This document shows positions 38,993 to 48,730 of a stretch of DNA of 64,000 nucleotides, piece by piece. Both the position numbers and the translations under genes were made by a program. Position 1 is the first letter of the stretch. Every line of letters starts with the position of its first letter. Where the stretch lies: contig NZ_JH378887.1 of the NCBI RefSeq assembly GCF_000235485.1, positions 148,562 through 212,561 on the forward strand. The letters run 5' to 3'. Source of the DNA: Streptococcus sp. oral taxon 058 str. F0407. GTDB taxonomy: Bacteria > Bacillota > Bacilli > Lactobacillales > Streptococcaceae. The notes under the pieces were generated by a model. That model did not search any database. It was not told where the DNA came from and saw only the letters and a list, made by a program, of their open reading frames with translations.

Positions 38993-39024
38993 AAGAGAGG
39001 ATTACATTATTCTCTCTTTTTTTG
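38993..39024 (+). terminator. Probable terminator after mvaA
   Basis: Stem AAGAGAG / CTCTCTT followed by a T tract. Just upstream a 9-bp inverted repeat GTTCATTGT / ACAATGAAC (38953-38961 with 38984-38992) brackets a 22-nt loop. The remaining 39025-39310 is very AT-rich and shows no gene. Confidence 0.65.
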
Positions 39025-39316
39025 ATATTTGAATCACAGAGAATGTACCCATTATGATTATTACTTTCCTTGTTATTATGCCTCATAACTAATATAGTCG
39101 TTTTTCAACAATACAATCCTTTATAGTTAATTCATGGGAAAAATCATTCATTTCTTACTTTAGGGTATGAAAGTGAAGTAGTTCTATGGTTAATGGTTTT
39201 ATAGTAATAAAGATCATTCTAGTAATGTTTTAAAACTCCTCTAAAAAGGATTTTCCCATTCTTATGTTTACACTACTTTAGAAAATAGCATATATTTGTA
39301 ACCCCTTCCATGTTTG

Positions 39317-39346
39317 TTGTTGTATTTTAAAACTTTTAGGTATAAA
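39317..39346 (+). promoter_or_regulatory. Possible promoter of the cas operon
   Basis: -35 TTGTTG (39317-39322), an 18-bp spacer and -10 TATAAA (39341-39346), 39 nt before the cas3 ATG. The match is moderate. Confidence 0.45.
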
Positions 39347-39384
39347 ATGAAAGTATATAAAATGAGATGAATAGGGAATGAATC

Positions 39385-42165
39385 ATGTCTAAGAAAAAGT
39401 CCGATACGCTTTGGGCTAAGAAAAAGGAAGAAAATGGTAGATTTTTTTGGTTACCCTTGTCTCAACATCTAGAAGATACAAAAAATATAATTGGACTTCT
39501 CTGGGAGCATTGGTTAAGTGAAGGGCAAAAAAAACTGATTGAGGATTCTCTGGATTCAGCAACATATGATGGAGATTTAGGGAAACGACTTGCACAATTT
39601 TTAGCTGCTGTTCATGATATCGGGAAAGCAACTCCAGCCTTTCAAACTCAAAGAGGATTTGCAAATTCAGATGATTTGGATATTCAACTATTAGAAAAAT
39701 TGGAGCAGTCAGGATTTACTAAAATTAGTTCACTTCAACTATCATCACCGAAAAAGAGTCATCATAGCCTTGCGGGTCAATATTTGCTATTTAGTTATGG
39801 TGTTCAAGAGGATATTTCGACTATTATTGGTGGACACCATGGACGACCGATTGATACGATTGAGGATGTAAAAAATCAAGGGAGCTATCTTTCAAACTAT
39901 TTTCAAAATGAAAGTAAGGAGAGTGCTATCCATAAGAACTGGGATTTGGTTCAAAAAGAAATCTTCAACTGTGCTATAGATGAGTGTGGGTTTGACTCTG
40001 TGAAAGAGCTTCCTAAAATTAAACAGCCAGCTCAAGTTATCTTATCAGGATTGCTGATTATGGCTGACTGGATTGCTAGTAATGAGAACTACTTTCCTTT
40101 ATTGAGTGTCAATGAAAAAGAGGAGGTAGATAAGTCAAGACGCCTTCAAGATGGATTTGAAAGGTGGAAAAAAACTAGTTTGTGGCAACCTAAATATATC
40201 TCAGAACCAGATAGTCTCTATAAGGAAAGATTTGGATTTGAACCTAATAATGTTCAATCAATCTTATCTCATGTTATTACTCAAATATCTAAACCTGGGA
40301 TTGTAGTTCTAGAAGCACCAATGGGGTTAGGGAAGACAGAAGCTTCATTGATTACAGCGGAGCAGTTAGCTACTAAGACGGGAAGAAGCGGTCTTTTTTT
40401 TGGTTTACCAACTCAGGCGACATCGAATGGAATTTTTAATCGTATTGAAAAATGGGTTGAAAGTTTAAAAGATGATTCTGAAGACATACTATCTATTCAG
40501 TTGGTACACGGGAAAGCAGCTCTGAACGAAGATTTTTTAAAACTTAAAGCTAATACATTTAATTTTGACGATGTAGAAAATGGTAGTGTTATCATTAATG
40601 AATGGTTTTCTGGGAGAAAGACTTCGGCTTTAGATGATTTTGTAGTGGGGACTGTTGATCAGTTCTTAATGTTAGCATTGAAACAAAAACATTTAGCTTT
40701 ACGTCATCTAGGTTTTAGTAAAAAGGTTGTTATTATTGATGAAGTTCACGCCTATGATGCTTATATGAGTCAATATTTGATGGAGGCGATAAAATGGATG
40801 GGAGCCTATAGCGTTCCAGTAGTCATTTTGTCAGCGACATTACCTTCTCAACAAAGAGAAAATATCCTTAAAAGCTATATGTCTGGGATGGGGCTCAAAT
40901 GGCGAGATATTGAAAATACGGACCAATTAAAGACAGACGCTTATCCTTTAATCACTTATAATGATGGCTCAGAGATTCATCAAGTTACAACATTCAATAA
41001 GCAAAACATAAAAGACATTCACATCATTCGTTTACAAGAAGAGCAGTTATTGGGAACGGTTAAAGATGGCCTTGAGGGCGGTGGAGTAGTTGGAATCATT
41101 GTCAATACAGTGAGAAGATCCCAAGAGTTGGCAAGAAACTTTTCGGAAATTTTTGGAGATGATATGGTAGAATTGCTTCATTCCAGTTTTATTGCGACCG
41201 AAAGAATCCAAAAAGAGAAAGAATTATTACAACAAATCGGAAAAAATGTAGAACGTCCACATAAGAAAGTTATCATTGGAACTCAGGTGATTGAGCAATC
41301 CTTGGATATTGACTTCGATGTGATGATAAGTGATCTGGCACCTATGGACTTGCTAATACAACGCATTGGACGACTTCATCGACACCAAATAGAACGGCCT
41401 CAAAAACATGAAATAGCTAGGTTTTACGTTTTAGGAACTTCCGAAGAGTTGGATTTTGAAGAAGGAAGTAGTTTTGTTTATGGTGATTATCTATTAGCCA
41501 GAACTCAGCACTTTTTACTAGATATCATGAGATTACCAGATGATATTTCACCATTAGTCCAGAAAGTTTATAGTCCAGATTTTACAATTGAGTTTTCAAG
41601 TCAGGAATTTCAGCAAAAATATTTAGATGCTAAGGCGGAGCATGATATCACGATTAAAAATAAGGAAACAAAGGCAAGAACATACCGTATCAATGATCCT
41701 GTCTTAAAAATATCGAGATATAGAAACAATAGTCTGATTGGCTGGTTGAAGAACCTGCATCCAAACGATAGTGAAGAAAAATCTAATGCTCAGGTTCGTG
41801 ATGTTGAAGATACAATTGAAGTGATTGCTTTAAAGAAAATGTCTGATGGCTATAGCTTATTTATTGAAAATCAAGATATATCTCAGAATATTGATAATCC
41901 TTCGGTCGCTAAAAAAGTAGCACAAAATACTTTACGACTTCCAATTAGTTTATCCAAGGGCTATAATATCGATCAAACTATTGAAGAGCTTGAAAGGTAT
42001 AACAACAGCTATTTAAGTCAATGGCGAAATTCATCGTGGTTAAAAGGAGCTCTCGGGATTATTTTTGATGAAAACAATGAGTTTATTCTAAATGGGTTTA
42101 AACTCTTATATGATAAAAAATATGGAATTACAACGGAGAGGTTGAATAAGAATGAGTCGATTTAA
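39385..42165 (+). CDS. cas3: CRISPR-associated helicase-nuclease Cas3 (type I-E)
   Basis: Nuclease-helicase recruited by Cascade to degrade target DNA. It has 926 residues. The N-terminal HD nuclease has AVHDIGKATPAFQ (about 76-88) and GGHHGRP; the SF2 helicase has Walker A APMGLGKTEAS (about 311-321), DEVH (about 452) and SATLPSQQR, plus the later QRIGRLHRH motif VI. The following cas8e starts inside its end (14-nt overlap), so the whole cas set is one tight operon. Confidence 0.96.
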   Translation: MSKKKSDTLWAKKKEENGRFFWLPLSQHLEDTKNIIGLLWEHWLSEGQKKLIEDSLDSATYDGDLGKRLAQFLAAVHDIGKATPAFQTQRGFANSDDLDIQLLEKLEQSGFTKISSLQLSSPKKSHHSLAGQYLLFSYGVQEDISTIIGGHHGRPIDTIEDVKNQGSYLSNYFQNESKESAIHKNWDLVQKEIFNCAIDECGFDSVKELPKIKQPAQVILSGLLIMADWIASNENYFPLLSVNEKEEVDKSRRLQDGFERWKKTSLWQPKYISEPDSLYKERFGFEPNNVQSILSHVITQISKPGIVVLEAPMGLGKTEASLITAEQLATKTGRSGLFFGLPTQATSNGIFNRIEKWVESLKDDSEDILSIQLVHGKAALNEDFLKLKANTFNFDDVENGSVIINEWFSGRKTSALDDFVVGTVDQFLMLALKQKHLALRHLGFSKKVVIIDEVHAYDAYMSQYLMEAIKWMGAYSVPVVILSATLPSQQRENILKSYMSGMGLKWRDIENTDQLKTDAYPLITYNDGSEIHQVTTFNKQNIKDIHIIRLQEEQLLGTVKDGLEGGGVVGIIVNTVRRSQELARNFSEIFGDDMVELLHSSFIATERIQKEKELLQQIGKNVERPHKKVIIGTQVIEQSLDIDFDVMISDLAPMDLLIQRIGRLHRHQIERPQKHEIARFYVLGTSEELDFEEGSSFVYGDYLLARTQHFLLDIMRLPDDISPLVQKVYSPDFTIEFSSQEFQQKYLDAKAEHDITIKNKETKARTYRINDPVLKISRYRNNSLIGWLKNLHPNDSEEKSNAQVRDVEDTIEVIALKKMSDGYSLFIENQDISQNIDNPSVAKKVAQNTLRLPISLSKGYNIDQTIEELERYNNSYLSQWRNSSWLKGALGIIFDENNEFILNGFKLLYDKKYGITTERLNKNESI

Positions 42166-43819
42166 TTTGCTAGATGAACCCTGGATTTCTGTCGTTTATG
42201 ATGAAAAAGGAACAACAAAAGAAGTTTCCTTGCAGGAATTGTTTATAAATGCTCATCAGTACAAAGATTTAGCAGGAGATACAAAAACGCAAGATTTTGC
42301 TGTGCTACGAGTTTTGCTGGCTGTGTTACATACTGTTTTTTCACGCTTTGATGCAGATGGTAATGTCTATGAGTATCTGGCAGTAGATGAGCGGTTTAAA
42401 CAAATTGAGCCTGTGGAAGAATCTGATATTGCTGACTATCAGGATGATTTATATGATACATGGATAGATCTTTGGGAAAGTGGTAAGTTCCCAGACATTG
42501 TTAATCATTACCTAGAAAAATGGCGGGATCGCTTTTACTTATTTGATGAGGAATATCCATTTTTTCAAGTTAGAAAAGAGGATATTGCAGCAGATAGAAT
42601 CAGTAAAGCAAAAGCAAGCAGTATTTCTGGGAAAAATATCAATAGAACGATTTCAGAGAGTGGGAATAAGTTAGCCTTATTTTCCCCAAAGAATAGTAAA
42701 AATAAAGAACAACTGACTCCTTCCGAACTTACACGATGGCTTTTAACTTTTCAAGGGTACTCAGGATTATCCGATAAAGTTATTTTTGGAAAAGAAAAAT
42801 ATAAAGTGTCAAAAGGCTGGTTGTTTGATATCGGTGCAGTCTTTATACAGGGAACTTCTTTATTTGAAACGCTGTTACTAAATTGTATCTTGCCATTCTA
42901 TGACTATGGTAATTTAGAAAGTATTCAATGTCCCTGTTGGGAATTTGCTAGTTCTGATAATATTAATCGCTATTTGTTTGGTAGTGAATGTACAGATTTA
43001 GCTAATCTGTATACGATTTGGAGCAGAGGGATTTATATTGATCCAGAATATGATTTAAATAAGCCTTTCTCTTTTGAGATTGTAAAATTACCCGATATCA
43101 ATCATCAGGACAATTTTTTAGAGCCAATGACAACATGGAAATATAATACTACAGGAGAAAATAAAGATAGCTATACTCCTAAGAAACATCTCTTGAATCA
43201 ATCGTTGTGGCGGTCTTTTGGTTTGCTAGCAGTAGAAGATAGAACAGGGCACTTTAGAAAACCGGGAATTATTGATTGGCTAGGAGATATAGGTGACACA
43301 ATAGGAAATAGATTATTTAATATTATTTCCATTAGTATGCAGGACGATGGAAATGCTACTTCATGGCTTCCAACTGATGAAGTTATTGACTCTATACTTA
43401 TCAATGATTTAGTTTTGGCTGATTTTAATGAGAGTGGTTGGGTACCACGTATTAATGAGGTGGTGGAAGAAACAAAAACTGTCATTTCTAAAGTATATAA
43501 ACGCTATATAGAGGATCTAAAAGAAATCAGGAATATCTCCAACAACAATTATACTAATCAGATGGTTGAAATGCTCTATTTCAAAATCGATCACCCTTTT
43601 CGTGAATGGTTATCCAGTATCCTACCAGATGATGAAAAGGATCCTAAAATCAAAGAATGGAGAGACTTACTGAAAAAAATGGTTAAAGCTGAAGCAAAGA
43701 GCATCTTAGGTCAAGGAGGAACGAGGGACTACCTCGGTATTGAAAAAGATGGTCGAATAAAAAATATTGCAACTGCCTATAATTCATTTGATTATTTGCT
43801 TCATCAACAATTAAAATAG
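42152..43819 (+). CDS. casA: Cascade large subunit Cas8e (CasA/Cse1)
   Basis: A 555-residue subunit that recognises the PAM and starts target unwinding, and recruits Cas3. It begins FNLLDEPWISVVY, the hallmark N-terminus of Cse1 proteins, and has the C-terminal four-helix bundle. It overlaps cas3 by 14 nt and is followed closely by cse2. Confidence 0.93.
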   Translation: MSRFNLLDEPWISVVYDEKGTTKEVSLQELFINAHQYKDLAGDTKTQDFAVLRVLLAVLHTVFSRFDADGNVYEYLAVDERFKQIEPVEESDIADYQDDLYDTWIDLWESGKFPDIVNHYLEKWRDRFYLFDEEYPFFQVRKEDIAADRISKAKASSISGKNINRTISESGNKLALFSPKNSKNKEQLTPSELTRWLLTFQGYSGLSDKVIFGKEKYKVSKGWLFDIGAVFIQGTSLFETLLLNCILPFYDYGNLESIQCPCWEFASSDNINRYLFGSECTDLANLYTIWSRGIYIDPEYDLNKPFSFEIVKLPDINHQDNFLEPMTTWKYNTTGENKDSYTPKKHLLNQSLWRSFGLLAVEDRTGHFRKPGIIDWLGDIGDTIGNRLFNIISISMQDDGNATSWLPTDEVIDSILINDLVLADFNESGWVPRINEVVEETKTVISKVYKRYIEDLKEIRNISNNNYTNQMVEMLYFKIDHPFREWLSSILPDDEKDPKIKEWRDLLKKMVKAEAKSILGQGGTRDYLGIEKDGRIKNIATAYNSFDYLLHQQLK

Positions 43820-43830
43820 GAGGTGTGTGT

Positions 43831-44424
43831 GTGTTGGAACAATCCAAACAGACAGTTGGTTCTGTCACAAAAAGAATTATTAGACAATTGAGTTATGAGT
43901 TGGAGTCACCATCGAGTAAAGCTGCACTGGCAAAAATTAGAAAAACGTTGGGTAAACCCTTGAGCGATGCAACAGATATCTGGCCGATTTTATTTGAGCA
44001 TTTACCAGAGGAGTTTGTCAATTCATACCAGCAGCCTAGCTATGAGGAGTTAGCAATTTATACAGCTATCCAATTTTACGCCTTACATCAACAAGGAACT
44101 TCAACTGGTGTGATGTTAGATGAGCCCGATACTTATCAAAATATCGGTTCTGCTCTTAGTCAACTTCGAAAAGGAGATGACACGACAGCCATTGACAGAA
44201 GGTTCAATGTTATGATTACATCATCAACTTTTGAAGAGTTAATCTACCATTTACGCCACATGATGATGTTACTCAAAACAAAGTCTCCTGCTACAAAGGT
44301 TGATTATGCTAAGTTAGCTGAGGACTTGTATTGGTTTTTAAAAAATGTACAAGAAAATCTTCGCCTAAATTGGGCAAGATCATATTATAAACAAATCAAA
44401 GGAGAAAAACACAATGACAACTAA
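43831..44424 (+). CDS. casB: Cascade small subunit Cse2 (CasB, Cas11e)
   Basis: A 197-residue all-helical protein; two copies line the Cascade belly and hold the displaced strand. The start is uncertain: AGGAGG (43818-43823) runs into a (GT)6 tract (43823-43834), so GTG 43831 (7 nt spacing) or TTG 43834 are the best starts, and GTG 43825 is too close. It overlaps cas7e by 11 nt. Confidence 0.9.
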   Translation: MLEQSKQTVGSVTKRIIRQLSYELESPSSKAALAKIRKTLGKPLSDATDIWPILFEHLPEEFVNSYQQPSYEELAIYTAIQFYALHQQGTSTGVMLDEPDTYQNIGSALSQLRKGDDTTAIDRRFNVMITSSTFEELIYHLRHMMMLLKTKSPATKVDYAKLAEDLYWFLKNVQENLRLNWARSYYKQIKGEKHNDN

Positions 44425-45487
44425 TCAACGCTTATTTTTAGATATTCATGCTATACAAACTTTGCCACCTTCAAATATGAATAGAGATGATACAGGTAGC
44501 CCAAAGACCGCTCAGTACGGGGGTGTAAAAAGATCGCGCGTGAGTTCTCAAGCTTGGAAGAGAGCTATAAGAGACTATTTTAATACTTATGGAGAACAGT
44601 CTAATGTCGGTGTCCGAACAAAAGACATTGTAAGATATGTTGCAGGTAAAATTGTAGAACTAGATAATTCTATCAGTTTTGAAGATGCACTAACCAAAGC
44701 AGATACAGTCTTGATAGCTACTGGAATTAAGAAAAAAGGTGAAGTCAAGGCGCTTTACTTTATGGGGGATAGACAAGCTGAGAAATTAGCTCAAGCGGCT
44801 TATGAAAATCTGACTGATAAAAAAGAACTTCAAAAACTAGCTAACTCAAATCCAGCCATTGATGTTGCTATGTTCGGTCGAATGGTAGCTGAAGATCCAA
44901 CTCTAAACGAGGATGCTTCCTCTCAAGTTGCCCATGCTATTTCAACACATGCTGTACAAACTGAATTTGATTTCTTTACTGCTATTGATGATTTAGCTCC
45001 AGAGGATAATGCAGGTGCAGGTATGCTGGGAACTATCGAATTTAACTCTTCTACGCTCTATCGTTATGCCAATGTTGCGATTCATGAATTATCAAAACAA
45101 CTAGAGGATGAGAAATCCTTAAAGAACAGCTTGAATTTATTCATCGAAGCATTTGCAAATTCACTCCCGACAGGAAAAGTGAATACCTTTGCCAATCAAA
45201 CTTTACCGCAGGCTCTAATCGTTTCTTTGCGTGATGATCGTCCTGTTAATCTTGTCAGTGCTTTTGAAGAACCAGTTAAATCAACAGATGGTTATGTGGC
45301 AAAATCTATTGAAAAACTGTCTAAAGAGTATACAAGAGTTGAAAAATTCGTGAATAAACCACTTTTGACTTTCTATGTGACTTTGGATGAGAATGAGAGT
45401 TTAAAACAAATAGGTGAGGAAAAATATTCAGTTTCAGAATTATTAAAAGATTTTTCGGAAACCTTAGGACAAGTCCTCAAAAAATAG
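44414..45487 (+). CDS. casC: Cascade backbone subunit Cas7e (CasC/Cse4)
   Basis: A 357-residue RAMP-type protein; six copies bind the crRNA along its length. The typical N-terminus is present: LFLDIHAIQTLPPSNMNRDD followed by GGVKRSRVSSQAWKRA. It overlaps cse2 by 11 nt and ends 9 nt before the cas5e start. Confidence 0.95.
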   Translation: MTTNQRLFLDIHAIQTLPPSNMNRDDTGSPKTAQYGGVKRSRVSSQAWKRAIRDYFNTYGEQSNVGVRTKDIVRYVAGKIVELDNSISFEDALTKADTVLIATGIKKKGEVKALYFMGDRQAEKLAQAAYENLTDKKELQKLANSNPAIDVAMFGRMVAEDPTLNEDASSQVAHAISTHAVQTEFDFFTAIDDLAPEDNAGAGMLGTIEFNSSTLYRYANVAIHELSKQLEDEKSLKNSLNLFIEAFANSLPTGKVNTFANQTLPQALIVSLRDDRPVNLVSAFEEPVKSTDGYVAKSIEKLSKEYTRVEKFVNKPLLTFYVTLDENESLKQIGEEKYSVSELLKDFSETLGQVLKK

Positions 45488-45496
45488 GTGAATGGC

Positions 45497-46216
45497 ATGA
45501 AGACTATTTTGTTGAAATTTGCTGGCCCTTTGCAATCTTGGGGGACAAGTTCACATTTCGAAACAAGACATACGGATTTTTATCCTTCTAAGAGTTCTGT
45601 TATTGGGTTGATTGCTTCAAGTCTAGGATATCGTCGAGACGATGATGAAAAAATTATTCGTTTAAACGAGCTGGATTTTGCAGTTCGAGTGGATCAACAA
45701 GGAAATTTACTCAGAGATTTTCATATTGCACAAAAGTATACAGAAAAAGGAAAGTTTGAACGAAATTATGTCACGAATCGTTATTATTTAGAAGATGCTG
45801 TTTTTGTAGTGGCTCTTTCTCATAATAATGAGCAGTTTTTGGAAATGATTTTACAAGCTTTGAGAAATCCCTATTTCCAACCATTTATGGGAAGAAGGTC
45901 TCTGCCGTTGACTGCAGATTTTATCTTAGGTGAGACTGATATTGGAGCAGTTGAAAGTTTGAGAACTCTTGAGTGGCAAGCTTCACCATGGTTTATGAAG
46001 AGAAAGCTTATGGATGCCGTAACTTTAGAAATCTATTCTGATAGACATTTAACCGATAGAGGTATTTATCAACTGAGACAAGATGTTGTCAAGTCTTTTT
46101 CACAAAAGGGGAGAAGGTTTGGCTATAGGTATGAAACTAGAGAACTGGTTCAAGTTCGGAATTCGTTTCGAGATAAAAATACGGCACATGATGTTTTTAA
46201 GAGTATAGGAGATTGA
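45497..46216 (+). CDS. casD: Cascade subunit Cas5e (CasD)
   Basis: A 239-residue RAMP protein that caps the 5' handle of the crRNA. It begins MKTILLKFAGPLQSWG, the classic Cas5e start; ATG 45497 is preferred to the in-frame GTG 45488 because AGGTGA precedes it. The segment GRRSLPLT is also typical. cas6e begins 4 nt after its stop. Confidence 0.94.
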   Translation: MKTILLKFAGPLQSWGTSSHFETRHTDFYPSKSSVIGLIASSLGYRRDDDEKIIRLNELDFAVRVDQQGNLLRDFHIAQKYTEKGKFERNYVTNRYYLEDAVFVVALSHNNEQFLEMILQALRNPYFQPFMGRRSLPLTADFILGETDIGAVESLRTLEWQASPWFMKRKLMDAVTLEIYSDRHLTDRGIYQLRQDVVKSFSQKGRRFGYRYETRELVQVRNSFRDKNTAHDVFKSIGD

Positions 46217-46220
46217 TGGT

Positions 46221-47800
<1,580 letters not shown>

Positions 47801-47804
47801 TAAT

Positions 47805-48707
47805 ATGCCACTGACTGTTTTAACTTTAAAAAATGTTCCGCCGTCTTTAAAAGGGGATTTAACCAAGTGGATGCAAGAAATTGCCACAGGGGTTTACGTT
47901 GGAAATATCAATACTAGGGTTCGTGAAAAGTTATGGGATCGTATTAAGGCGAACGTTGGAAAAGGTGAAGCTACAATTAGTTACGCCTTTAGAAATGAAA
48001 TTGGCTATCAATTTGATACCGTAAATGCTCAGCGGAGTGTCCTAGACTATGATGGAATCCCATTAATTCTATTACCTAGCCAAACAGACAGCAATGGAAA
48101 AATATCCAGTTTTGGATATAGTGATGCTGCTAAGTTTAGACGGATCAAGCGTTTTGGCCGTCATTCAGAAGTTTCTTCAAAACCACAGAGTTCCTATATT
48201 GTGATTGATATTGAGACGGATGGTTTAGATGAGAATGAACATACCATTATAGAAATTGGGGCACTTAAGGTTACTCCATCCACTACAGAAGAGTTTAATG
48301 CTCTTATCAAATATGACGGAATCTTGCCTACGAAGATTTCTAAATTAACGGGAATTTCTCAGACTCTATTAGAACAAAATGGTCGAAATTTAAAAGAAGT
48401 ACTTTCCGATTTTTTGCTTTTTATAGGTGAATCAGCTTTAGTTGGCTATGGTATCAATTTTGATGTTAAGTTTATTAATAATGAGCTTAACAAGTTGGGC
48501 TTGCCTTTATTATCAAATAAAACTCATGATTTAAAGAAATTTGTCAAGAGTGAAAAACTATTTCTGGCTAACTATCAATTACAGACAGCTCTTAAGGAAT
48601 ATGGAATTGAAGAGGTAGTTCCTCATAGAGCTTTACCGGACGCTAAGTTAATCTATCAGTTATCAACAAAAGTGAATAAATTTTTGAATAGAATCAATCG
48701 GGATTAG
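47805..48707 (+). CDS. cas2: Cas2-DnaQ fusion (type I-E Cas2 with C-terminal DEDDh 3'-5' exonuclease domain)
   Basis: It has 300 residues, three times a normal Cas2. Residues 1-~95 are Cas2e (PLTVLTLKNVPPSLKGDLTKW), then a linker, then a DnaQ-like domain from ~130 with all DEDDh positions recognisable: VIDIETDG (D, E), GYGINFDVKF (D) and HRALPDA (H, D). Such fusions are known in S. thermophilus CRISPR4, where the exonuclease part is reported to trim prespacers for integration. ATG 47805 is chosen with GGAG 10 nt upstream. The array begins 24 nt after the stop. Confidence 0.93.
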   Translation: MPLTVLTLKNVPPSLKGDLTKWMQEIATGVYVGNINTRVREKLWDRIKANVGKGEATISYAFRNEIGYQFDTVNAQRSVLDYDGIPLILLPSQTDSNGKISSFGYSDAAKFRRIKRFGRHSEVSSKPQSSYIVIDIETDGLDENEHTIIEIGALKVTPSTTEEFNALIKYDGILPTKISKLTGISQTLLEQNGRNLKEVLSDFLLFIGESALVGYGINFDVKFINNELNKLGLPLLSNKTHDLKKFVKSEKLFLANYQLQTALKEYGIEEVVPHRALPDAKLIYQLSTKVNKFLNRINRD

Positions 48708-48730
48708 CGATTTCAATGGGATCTTTTAGT
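48708..48730 (+). promoter_or_regulatory. Cas2-array junction (leader side)
   Basis: Only 23 nt separate the cas2 stop from the first repeat. The degenerate last repeat is at the other end, so the leader must be here and probably extends into the cas2 3' coding end. No clear promoter was found in these bases; the array may be read from the cas operon. Confidence 0.55.

Noticed and set aside
39025-39310. Search for a gene in the AT-rich gap before cas3
   Set aside because: Stops occur often in all frames and no Shine-Dalgarno-start pair is convincing on either strand.
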